A DNA stretch of 64,000 nt from positions 1 through 64,000 of the forward strand of contig CAZPUQ010000010.1 of NCBI GenBank assembly GCA_964589785.1, given 5' to 3'. Shown here one piece after another: positions 18,336-25,733 of this stretch. Made by a program: the position numbers and the translations under genes. This stretch comes from JAGVSR01 sp964589785. GTDB lineage: Bacteria; Pseudomonadota; Alphaproteobacteria; Rhizobiales; Hyphomicrobiaceae. The first letter of the stretch is position 1. Each line of letters begins with the position of its first letter. Below the pieces are notes generated by a model. The model ran no database searches. It saw nothing but the letters and a program-made list of their open reading frames with translations, and had not been told where the DNA came from.

Positions 18336-20832
18336 GGGGAAGGGCGCGCGGATCCTCGAGGCTCGGCGTCGGCCCCGCGGGCCGCTCGGGCAACCGTACC
18401 GTGACGCGCGTGCCAATTCCAGGCTTGCTGTCGAGCGTGACGCGGCCCTTATGCAGCTCCACGAGGCTCTTGACCAGCGACAGCCCGAGCCCCGTGCCCC
18501 GGTGCTCCGAGCCCTGGCTGCGGCTCTCGAAGCGTTCGAAGACCCGATGCTGCTGCTCGAAGGGGATGCCGACGCCGTTGTCCTCGACGGCGAAGATGAT
18601 CTCACCCTCGTCGCGCCAGCACTCGAGCTTCACGACGCCGCCGGGCCTGGAGAAACCGATGGCGTTCGACATGAGATTGTAGAGGATCTGGCGCACGCGC
18701 GCCTCGTCCGCGACGAACGCGGCAAGATCGCTCTCGACCGCCACGTCGATCGTCAGCTCGGCGCCGACCGCGCGCTCGCGCAGCGCCAGGATCGTCGCAT
18801 CGATCAGGTCGCGCGGGCTCACCTCGGCGAGGCGAAGCTCCAGCGCGCCCGCGTCGATGGTGGCGAGGTCGAGGATGCCGTCGATGATCGCAAGCAGCGA
18901 GGTCGACGAGTCCGAGATGTGGCCCAGATACTCGCGCTGCTTCTGCGACAGAGCGCCGAGGTGCGGGCTCGCGAGCAGCTCGCTGAAGCCGATGATGTTG
19001 GTGAGCGGCGTGCGCAGCTCGTAGGAGACATGCCCGATGAACTGGTTTTTCAGCCGGTCGGCGGCGACGAGGGCCTCGTTGCGCTCCCTGAGCGTCCGCT
19101 CGTAGGCCTTGGCGTCCGTCACGTCGGAGAAGGTGATGAGCATGGCCCCATCGGGCAGCGGCGTGGCCGCATAGTCGATGACGCTGCCGTCCGGCCGCAG
19201 CATCTGCCCTTCGAGCTGGCTGCGCGCGGTGGTGAAGGACGTCACCGCCTTCACGATGCGCTCCCACGTGTGGCCGTCGTCGAAGAGGACGCGGGCGTTG
19301 GACACGAACTCGTCGATGTGCGGCGTGCTGGCGAGCTGGCGCTGCGACATGCGCCAGATCCGGGCGAACGCGATGTTGAACAGCTTGAGCCGCCCGTCGG
19401 TCCCGAACACGGCGACGCCTTCCTTGAGGCTGTTCAGCGTCTCGCCCTGCACGCGCGTCAGCGCCACGTAGCGGCGCTCGAGCGAGAGGCTTTCCGTCCT
19501 GTCGTCGTAGAAATAGGTGACGCCGCCGTCGGGGCGCCGCTCGCCGACGACATGCACGACGCGCCCGTCCTTCAGGTGCCACCAGTCCTCGACGCCGCCG
19601 GGGTCGCTGTAGCAGGCGAGCAGGCGCGACTTCCACTCCCGGTAGTTGGCGACGTCCGGCAGGCGGCCGTCGTCGCGCAGCCGGTCGAGGATGGTGCCGT
19701 CCTGCGGGCCCGACTTCAGCCACGCCTCATCCAGCGCCCACAGCTTGCGATAGGCCTCGTTGTGGAAGGTCAGGCGGCGCTCGGCGCTGAAGATCGCAAC
19801 CGCAGTGGCGACGCGGTCGAGCGTGCGGTCGTAGGCGGCGATCTGCCGGTCGAGCGCGTTCTGGGCGGTCTCCAGCGCCGCGACGTCGATCGCCACGCCG
19901 GCACTCGCCTCCGCCAGCGGCATGGTGATGACATGGTGCGGCTTCTGATCGCCGCCGACGATGAGGCCGAGCTTGTCGTCGAACGCCTTGCCGGACTTGT
20001 GCGCCCGGTCGATGGCGCGCCGCTGGCGCGATTCCAGAAGCTCGATCTGCGAGCCGATCACCTCCGCCTCGCTGTCGGCTTCGACCGCCTTGACGTACGC
20101 CTTGTTGACCCAGGCGAGGCGGCCCGAGCCGTCGCGCAGCCACGCGGGGCTCGGCAGCGCGTTGAGCAGCGCCCGGCTCGAGCGCACGTCGCGCGCGATC
20201 TTCTTCTGGTGATCGAGGATGAGGCCGAGATCGCGCTTGTAGCCGGCGACGTCGCGCAGGCGCAGGATGGCGCGGCTGCCCGCGGCGCGCCCGTCGGCCT
20301 CGATGTGCCCGCCGGCCGCCGTGCGCAGGATCATGTTGAAGGCGCGGCCTTCCGCGAACAGCGCGTCCAGCGCGCCCTTGAGGTCGGCGGCCGACTTCTG
20401 CTCAAGCCACAGGCCGAAGCGCAGCAGCTCCTGCTGGCTCGACGGCAGGCCCGCGATGCCGGTCAGCGACTGCGTGACGATCTCCAGCCCGCGCCCCTGC
20501 TCCCAGTGGATGAGGATCTGCGGCTCGGCCTTGATGAGCGCTTCGGACGAGGCGAGCCGGCGGCGCAGCTCCCCGATCTCGCTCGAGCGCTGGGCGGCCG
20601 ACCGGCGCGAGGCCGCGAGTGCCGCGATCATCGCGGCGACGGCGGCGCAGATCGCGGCGGCCGCGAGCGCCATCAGGATCAGCGCGGTGAGGCCCATGGA
20701 CGCCGAAATGGTCGAGCGGTCGCCTGAGACGCTGATCGTCAGCACCAGGACGCAGGCGATGCTCGCGACCAGGAGCATGGCGAGTTCCAGGCGCGAGTTT
20801 CCGATCTTGGCGCGCGAAGCGAGAGGGCGCAT
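18310..20832 (-). CDS. divL: DivL-like PAS sensor kinase with tyrosine at the phospho-acceptor site
   Basis: Membrane sensor kinase-like protein of 840 residues. Two N-terminal transmembrane segments (residues about 15-36 and 50-72) are followed by a coiled region, PAS-type domains (about 340-580), a DHp dimerisation domain and a HATPase domain. The H-box reads HVSYELRTPLTNI: the usual histidine is Tyr604 (codon TAC, minus strand, 19021-19023). This is the hallmark of DivL, the CckA/DivK cell-cycle regulator of alphaproteobacteria. The ATP site looks intact (NLMSNAIGF, DNGVGIP, GTGLGLSLVKS). Position beside tsaE and ahcY also fits DivL. Cell-cycle role is by family knowledge, not shown here. 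Confidence 0.9.
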   Translation of the reverse strand: MRPLASRAKIGNSRLELAMLLVASIACVLVLTISVSGDRSTISASMGLTALILMALAAAAICAAVAAMIAALAASRRSAAQRSSEIGELRRRLASSEALIKAEPQILIHWEQGRGLEIVTQSLTGIAGLPSSQQELLRFGLWLEQKSAADLKGALDALFAEGRAFNMILRTAAGGHIEADGRAAGSRAILRLRDVAGYKRDLGLILDHQKKIARDVRSSRALLNALPSPAWLRDGSGRLAWVNKAYVKAVEADSEAEVIGSQIELLESRQRRAIDRAHKSGKAFDDKLGLIVGGDQKPHHVITMPLAEASAGVAIDVAALETAQNALDRQIAAYDRTLDRVATAVAIFSAERRLTFHNEAYRKLWALDEAWLKSGPQDGTILDRLRDDGRLPDVANYREWKSRLLACYSDPGGVEDWWHLKDGRVVHVVGERRPDGGVTYFYDDRTESLSLERRYVALTRVQGETLNSLKEGVAVFGTDGRLKLFNIAFARIWRMSQRQLASTPHIDEFVSNARVLFDDGHTWERIVKAVTSFTTARSQLEGQMLRPDGSVIDYAATPLPDGAMLITFSDVTDAKAYERTLRERNEALVAADRLKNQFIGHVSYELRTPLTNIIGFSELLASPHLGALSQKQREYLGHISDSSTSLLAIIDGILDLATIDAGALELRLAEVSPRDLIDATILALRERAVGAELTIDVAVESDLAAFVADEARVRQILYNLMSNAIGFSRPGGVVKLECWRDEGEIIFAVEDNGVGIPFEQQHRVFERFESRSQGSEHRGTGLGLSLVKSLVELHKGRVTLDSKPGIGTRVTVRLPERPAGPTPSLEDPRALPHAYHLDAS

Positions 20833-21071
20833 GGGTTCCCGGGGCCGCCGGCCGACGGACGAAATGTTGAAGGAAACGAGCCGGATCAGGCTCCAACGCC
20901 ACGCGGTTGTTCAGGGAAGGGGCAAGCCGCGGCCGAAGCGGCACGAGGGCCCGCGAATCGCTCGTTTGATTATGCGGGCCTTCGCCCGCACTGACCAGTG
21001 CCGCGGTCCCACATCAGGCCAACGGGAAACGGCGCCGCCCGATGGGAGCAGCGCCGTTGCAGGCCGATTCC

Positions 21072-21093
21072 TTGCGCCGGCTTGACGGCGCAA
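21072..21093 (-). terminator. Hairpin downstream of ahcY, no T-tract
   Basis: Perfect eight-base-pair inverted repeat TTGCGCCG / CGGCGCAA with a six-base loop, 34 bases after the ahcY stop. No run of T follows on the minus strand, so it may be an RNA-stabilising hairpin or a weak terminator. A second looser inverted pair (AACGGCGC / GCGCCGTT) lies at 21028-21058. Confidence 0.4.
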
Positions 21094-21126
21094 CCGGGGC
21101 GCTGAACTCCGTTCCCCGTCCTCGTC

Positions 21127-22533
21127 TCAGTAGCGGTAATGCTCGGGCTTGTAGGGGCCCTCCTGCGGCACGCCGATGTAGTCCGCCTGCTCCTTCGACA
21201 TCCTGGTCAGCCGCACGCCGAGCTTGGCCAGATGCAGGGCCGCGACCTTCTCGTCGAGCACCTTGGGCAGCGTGTAGACCTTCTTCTCGTACTTGCCCTG
21301 CTGGCTCCACAGCTCGATCTGCGCCAGCGTCTGGTTGGAGAACGAAGACGACATCACGAACGAGGGATGGCCCATGGCGTTGCCGAGGTTGACCAGCCGG
21401 CCCTCCGACAGGAGGATGATGCGGTTGCCGCCCGGGAACTCGATCTCGTCGACCTGCGGCTTGATGTTGGTCCACTTGAAGTTCTTGAGGCCCGCGACCT
21501 GGATCTCGTTGTCGAAGTGGCCGATGTTGCAGACGATGGCCCGGTCCTTCATGCGGCGCATGTGGTCGATCGTGATGATGTCGCGGTTGCCGGTCGCGGT
21601 GACGTAGATGTCGGCGCGCGGCAGGGCGTCCTCCAGCGTCGCGACCTCATAGCCTTCCATGGCGGCCTGAAGGGCGCAGATCGGATCGATCTCCGAGACG
21701 ATGACGCGGGCGCCGGCCTGGCGCAGCGAGGCGGCCGAGCCCTTGCCCACGTCGCCGAAGCCCGCCACGAAGGCGACCTTGCCGGCCATCATCACGTCCG
21801 TGCCGCGGCGCAGCGCGTCGACGAGCGATTCCCGGCAGCCGTAGAGGTTGTCGAACTTCGACTTCGTCACCGAGTCGTTGACGTTGATGGCGGGGAATAG
21901 GAGCTTGCCGGCCTCGGCGAGCTTGTAGAGGCGGTGCACGCCGGTCGTCGTCTCCTCCGAGACGCCCTTGATGTTCTTCGCCACCTCCGCGAACCAGCCC
22001 TTCGGCTTCTCCTTCAGGAGGCGCTTCAGGAGGGCGAAGAAGATCTCCTCCTCCTCCGAGCCCGGCTGGTCGAGGAAGGCCGTATCGCCCTGCTCGGCGC
22101 GCAGACCGTGATGCACGAGCATGGTCGCATCGCCGCCATCGTCGAGGATCATGTTCGGCGTGCCGCCGCCGTGCCAGTCGAAGAGACGGGCGGTGTAGTC
22201 CCAGTATTCGGTCAGCGTCTCGCCCTTGTAGGCGAACACGGGGATGCCGGCCGCGGCGATGGCGGCCGCGGCGTGGTCCTGCGTGGAGAAGATGTTGCAG
22301 GAGACCCAGCGGACATCGGCCCCGAGCGCCTTCAGCGTCTCGATGAGGACCGCGGTCTGGATGGTCATGTGCAGCGAGCCCGCGATGCGCGCGCCCTTGA
22401 GCGGCTGCGCCTTGCCGTACTCCTCGCGGATCGCCATCAGGCCCGGCATCTCGGTCTCGGCGAGCTCGATCTCCTTGCGGCCGAACGCGGCGAGGCTGAG
22501 GTCCTTGACGATGTAGTCCTTGGCGGCGGTCAT
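21127..22533 (-). CDS. ahcY: Adenosylhomocysteinase (S-adenosylhomocysteine hydrolase)
   Basis: Hydrolyses S-adenosylhomocysteine to adenosine and homocysteine, closing the methylation cycle. Protein of 468 residues with tightly bound NAD. The Rossmann motif is VAGFGDVGKGSAASLRQAG, and the C-terminus ends in the conserved KPEHYRY. The ATG at 22533 has AGGAG about eight bases upstream; the longer frame to 22596 adds unrelated residues. It is a single-gene unit; an inverted repeat about 120 bases upstream may be its operator. Confidence 0.98.
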   Translation of the reverse strand: MTAAKDYIVKDLSLAAFGRKEIELAETEMPGLMAIREEYGKAQPLKGARIAGSLHMTIQTAVLIETLKALGADVRWVSCNIFSTQDHAAAAIAAAGIPVFAYKGETLTEYWDYTARLFDWHGGGTPNMILDDGGDATMLVHHGLRAEQGDTAFLDQPGSEEEEIFFALLKRLLKEKPKGWFAEVAKNIKGVSEETTTGVHRLYKLAEAGKLLFPAINVNDSVTKSKFDNLYGCRESLVDALRRGTDVMMAGKVAFVAGFGDVGKGSAASLRQAGARVIVSEIDPICALQAAMEGYEVATLEDALPRADIYVTATGNRDIITIDHMRRMKDRAIVCNIGHFDNEIQVAGLKNFKWTNIKPQVDEIEFPGGNRIILLSEGRLVNLGNAMGHPSFVMSSSFSNQTLAQIELWSQQGKYEKKVYTLPKVLDEKVAALHLAKLGVRLTRMSKEQADYIGVPQEGPYKPEHYRY

Positions 22534-22875
22534 GCACGGCTCCTGGAGCGGGTTTGGAACAGGCGCGCGGCAACGGCGGCCGGAAAGTCCGGGCACGGGC
22601 CAGGCGGGAAACGACGACTGCCTATAGCCTGCGGGCCATGGGGTCGCAATGACATATAAACAAGTCCTTATGTCTCACGCATCCGAGCCGCCGGCCGGTG
22701 CGCGGGTTTGATCCGGATCAGTACTGAACCTGACTCAGATCAAATCCATCTTACCAGTTGAAACTTCGAACTAATCCACGGTCGTCCCCGTACGGAATTT
22801 TTACTCCCAGTGATTATTTTCATCTCTGCCAAGCCGAAGCAGGAAGGAGGGCGGCTGGCCGGCAGGGCGAGGGCA
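22534..22875. other. Divergent promoter region between ahcY and the TadG-like gene
   Basis: A 342-base non-coding stretch, visibly richer in A and T between about 22640 and 22815 than the surroundings. It holds an inverted repeat at 22651-22674 (listed separately) and the upstream leaders of two divergent genes. No riboswitch fold typical of SAH or SAM classes was recognised by eye. An in-frame GTG at 22810 for the TadG-like gene cannot be excluded. Confidence 0.6.
22651..22674 (-). promoter_or_regulatory. Candidate operator upstream of ahcY (SahR-like palindrome)
   Basis: Inverted repeat GACATA-N12-TATGTC, extended on the left arm to GACATATAAA. It lies 118 bases upstream of the ahcY start in an AT-rich patch. 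ArsR-family SahR regulators control ahcY in many Proteobacteria through AT-rich palindromes of this kind. No regulator gene is in the window, so the assignment is by position and shape only. Confidence 0.4.
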
Positions 22876-24312
22876 ATGGGCGGCGATCTCCGGAACGAGT
22901 GGCTTGATGGGGCCCTGAGCGCAGTCCTTGCGCGGGCGGCGCGGCGCACGGCAGCGCATCGTTTCGGGCCCGCCGTAGGCGGCGAGCTTTCCATTCCCTT
23001 CGCGCTCTTCGGTCTCCTGCTGGCGCTCGCGGCCGGAGCCGCCATCGACATGGCTCGCTGGCTGCACGCGCGCACCGACACCATGCTCGCTGTCGATGCC
23101 GCGGTCGTAGCGGGGGGCAAGTCGCTGCAGCTCGGCGCACCCGATCCGGAGGCCGCTGCTGTCGCCATGCGCCACTATCTGCGCAACAGCGAGGGCCGTC
23201 TGCGCGTCGAGAGCGACAGCATCGCCTTCGCCGTCGCCGAGGGCGGCTCCGCGCTCACGGCGTACGGCACCGCCTACATCGCCACGCCGTTCATGGCGAT
23301 CGTCGGCATCGACCGGCTGCCCCTGATGGCGCGCACGGGCGGCGAGTTCGCCACCGCCCGCCTCGCCAGCGGTACCAATGCCCGCGCCAGCATCGAGATC
23401 GCGCTGATGCTCGACGTCTCGAGCGCCATGCGCGGCGACAGGATCAACGCCATCAAGGATGCCGCGCGGGACCTTGCCGACATCGTGGTCTGGCAGGACC
23501 AGAGCCGCTACACGGCGCGCCTGGCGCTCGTTCCCTATGCCTCGGACATCCGGCTCGATCTCGATCTCTACCTCGCCGTGCGCGACCCTTCCATGCCCGG
23601 CCCCATCAACGGCGAGCCGTATCCTTGCCTGGATGCCGACCCGGCGGCCTCGTGCACCGATCTCTATTACCGGCGCGGCTGCCTCGTGGAGCGGACGGGC
23701 AGCGACCGGTTCACCGATGCGGGTCCGGGCCCCGGTCGCTACCTGATGCCGCTCTTCACGACGGCGGCCGCCAACTGCCGCACGCCCGTGGCCTCCGCCG
23801 TCCTGCCGCTCACGGCCGATCGCGCCGTGATCTCGGAGCGCATCGCTGGCCTGGCACCGGGTGGAGCGCGCGCGGCGCAGCTTGGGACGGCGTGGTCCTG
23901 GTATTTGCTATCTCCCGACTGGCAATCCGTGCTGCCGCCGGACAGTGCACCGACGCCCTACGACGTGCCCAAGACCCGCAAGATCGCCGTCCTTCTCATT
24001 GGCGGCGGCTCGGACGTGACCTACTCGCAGCATGGGATGCCGGCGTGGCTCACGGGGGCTCCGTCTCCGGTCGCGGCCGTCAACGGCCCGGCCGACGATC
24101 AGGCCCTGGCGCTGTGTGCGGGTATGAAGCGGGCCGGCATCGAGATCTTCACGGTCGGCTTCGGAATCGCCGGCGCCGAGGAGGCCGGAGGGTTCGTCGC
24201 CGCATGCGCCTCCGATCGGGCGCATGCCCGCAGGGCTCGCACGCCGGCGCAGCTCCGCTCGACCTTCCGCGACATTGCCATGCACATCGTAACGCTCGAC
24301 ATCGCGTACTAA
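22876..24312 (+). CDS. TadG-like pilus-assembly protein with von Willebrand A domain
   Basis: Protein of about 478 residues with one N-terminal transmembrane segment (IPFALFGLLLALAAGAAIDMARW, given here as two overlapping parts) of TadE/TadG type, then a vWA-like domain facing the periplasm (IALMLDVSSAMRGDR, later KIAVLLIGGGSDVTYS and EIFTVGFGI). The MIDAS loop reads DVSSA instead of DxSxS, so the last metal-ligand serine is alanine. Start 22876 is preferred because of GCGAGGG upstream; GTG at 22810 is possible. It stands alone; no other tad/flp genes are nearby. Role in Flp pilus or cell-envelope adhesion is inferred from the family. Confidence 0.75.
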   Translation: MGGDLRNEWLDGALSAVLARAARRTAAHRFGPAVGGELSIPFALFGLLLALAAGAAIDMARWLHARTDTMLAVDAAVVAGGKSLQLGAPDPEAAAVAMRHYLRNSEGRLRVESDSIAFAVAEGGSALTAYGTAYIATPFMAIVGIDRLPLMARTGGEFATARLASGTNARASIEIALMLDVSSAMRGDRINAIKDAARDLADIVVWQDQSRYTARLALVPYASDIRLDLDLYLAVRDPSMPGPINGEPYPCLDADPAASCTDLYYRRGCLVERTGSDRFTDAGPGPGRYLMPLFTTAAANCRTPVASAVLPLTADRAVISERIAGLAPGGARAAQLGTAWSWYLLSPDWQSVLPPDSAPTPYDVPKTRKIAVLLIGGGSDVTYSQHGMPAWLTGAPSPVAAVNGPADDQALALCAGMKRAGIEIFTVGFGIAGAEEAGGFVAACASDRAHARRARTPAQLRSTFRDIAMHIVTLDIAY

Positions 24313-24329
24313 GCCGCCCCTCACCCTAG

Positions 24330-24357
24330 CCCTCTCTCCGTCAGGACGGGGAGAGGG
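24330..24357. terminator. Hairpin between convergent TadG-like gene and HPr gene
   Basis: Thirteen-base inverted repeat CCCTCTCTCCGTC / GACGGGGAGAGGG with one G-U pair and a two-base nominal loop, preceded by CCCTCACCCTAG. The sequence type (CCCTCTCC...GGAGAGGG) is common as a dispersed palindrome in alphaproteobacterial genomes. It sits between two gene ends and could act as a bidirectional terminator; no T-tract is present. Confidence 0.55.
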
Positions 24358-24380
24358 GAGCGAGCCGACGGAGCTGGCGG

Positions 24381-24686
24381 TCAGCCTTCCTCGGCCAGCT
24401 CCTCGCCGAAGCCCATCTCGACGAGGGCCACGAGCGCTTCCAGCGCCTCCGGTCCGTCGGGCCCGTCGCAGCGGATGTGAAGCTGCGAGCCCGGCCCCGC
24501 GGCCAGCATCATGAGCCCCATGATCGAGGAGCCGCCGACCGACTGTCCGTCGCGTGTCACCGTCACGGTGGCGTTGAAGGTCTCGGCGCACTTGACGAAC
24601 TTCGCCGAAGCCCGCGCGTGCAGCCCCTTGCGGTTGACGACGGTGACGATCGCCTCGGGCCGCCTGCTGTGCGTGATCTCGGGCAT
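24381..24686 (-). CDS. HPr phosphocarrier protein (regulatory PTS)
   Basis: HPr-family phosphocarrier of 101 residues. The phospho-acceptor histidine is His23 in NRKGLHARASAKF. The regulatory serine used by HPr kinase is present in GGSSIMGLMMLAAG (Ser54, equivalent to Ser46 of Gram-positive HPr). The start ATG at 24686 lies 11 bases after the EIIA stop, so the two are cotranscribed. With EIIA and HprK it forms an incomplete PTS without sugar permease in the window, which in alphaproteobacteria serves signalling rather than sugar uptake. Confidence 0.94.
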   Translation of the reverse strand: MPEITHSRRPEAIVTVVNRKGLHARASAKFVKCAETFNATVTVTRDGQSVGGSSIMGLMMLAAGPGSQLHIRCDGPDGPEALEALVALVEMGFGEELAEEG

Positions 24687-24697
24687 CTGGGGCGCGC

Positions 24698-25102
24698 TCA
24701 ACCTTCGCCGGAGAGTTCCTGGCTTGCGACCTTGATGTATTTGCGGCCGGCGTCGCGCGCGCGGGTCACGGCCTCGGTCATCGGAAGCTCGCGCCGCAGC
24801 GAGGCCAGCTTCACGAGGATCGGCAGATTGATCCCGGCGATGACCTCGACGGGGGCCTCGTCCATCACCGAGATGGCGAGGTTGGAGGGCGTGCCGCCGA
24901 ACATGTCGGTGAGGACGATGACGCCATCGCCGTCGTCGGCGCGCTGGACGGCCTGGAGAATCTCGGCACGGCGCTGGGCCATGTCGTCCTCGGGGCCGAT
25001 CGCCACGGTTTCGAGCTGGCTCTGGGGGCCGACGATATGCTCGAGGGCGGCGCGAAACTCCATCGCGAGGCCGCCATGCGTGACGATGACAAGTCCGATC
25101 AT
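24698..25102 (-). CDS. PTS EIIA component, mannose family
   Basis: EIIA of the mannose/fructose/sorbose class, 134 residues. The phosphorylated histidine is His9 in IVTHGGLAMEFR, and LTDMFGGTPSNLA is the family signature. It has no IIB, IIC or IID partner in the window, so it most likely receives phosphate from HPr as a regulatory protein. It stands between hprK and the HPr gene, all on the minus strand downstream of chvIG. Confidence 0.93.
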   Translation of the reverse strand: MIGLVIVTHGGLAMEFRAALEHIVGPQSQLETVAIGPEDDMAQRRAEILQAVQRADDGDGVIVLTDMFGGTPSNLAISVMDEAPVEVIAGINLPILVKLASLRRELPMTEAVTRARDAGRKYIKVASQELSGEG

Positions 25103-25253
25103 CTGGTCTTCCTCGACCCGCGCGACCGTTACGGCGAAAGAGAGCCTCAGGACCCAACGCGGCGCGCAGACTTACATCGGTTCGCTGCCGGGCAAAAGCC
25201 CCCTGCGCGATCGCGCCTAGGGACCGAGGCGATTGCCCGCGGCCCCTGCAGCG

Positions 25254-25733
25254 TTAACCCTCTCCCTCCCGCCAGGGCTCGGTAGAGAGGGCCAGGGCGA
25301 GCTTCAGAGGCGCTGAGTCCTCGAAGGCGCAGAGCCGCAACAGCGGCAGCGAGACGCCGAGCAGCGCCTCGAATGGCCAGGGATCGGGGAAGCGCTCCAC
25401 GGCCTCCGGCGGTACGAGGTCCACGATGAGGGCGAGGCGGGCCGACGCACAGTAGGGCACCGTCCGGATGCCGAGGCCGCGGACCTCCAGCAGTCCCGCG
25501 AGCTGCGGCGGCGGAGCGACGAAAAGGTCGGCGCCCGCGCGCGCGACGTGGACCTGATCGTCGGCGACGAGGGCGAGCGGTGGGCCGGCCGGGCCGCACG
25601 CGCACAGCGACATGGCCCGAAGCGCGAGGTCAGACTTGCCGGCTCCGGCGGGACCGCGCAGCAGCGCAGCCCGGCCGTCGCGGGCCACCGCCGTCCCGTG
25701 CACGATCGCCTCAGTAGCGGCGGTGGGTGGCAC
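25254..25733 (-). CDS. hprK: HPr kinase/phosphorylase, short alphaproteobacterial form
   Basis: Protein of 159 residues containing only the C-terminal catalytic domain of HprK (Gram-positive enzymes are about 310). The P-loop is LLRGPAGAGKSDLALR; LALVADDQVHVAR and the region ending EVRGLGIRTVPY correspond to the HprK signature. The start is GTG at 25733 with GGGGAGG upstream, inside the end of chvG (23-base overlap). It should phosphorylate the HPr serine encoded just downstream. In rhizobia this enzyme links the PTS with ChvG/ChvI signalling. Confidence 0.9.
   Translation of the reverse strand: MPPTAATEAIVHGTAVARDGRAALLRGPAGAGKSDLALRAMSLCACGPAGPPLALVADDQVHVARAGADLFVAPPPQLAGLLEVRGLGIRTVPYCASARLALIVDLVPPEAVERFPDPWPFEALLGVSLPLLRLCAFEDSAPLKLALALSTEPWREGEG

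Noticed and set aside
18211..20727. 838-residue open frame antisense to divL
   Set aside because: A shadow of high-GC codon usage; low-complexity Arg/Ala/Asp composition and no domain, while the opposite strand has full kinase motifs.
22534..22875. SAH or SAM riboswitch before ahcY
   Set aside because: No recognisable conserved core; only an inverted repeat of operator type.
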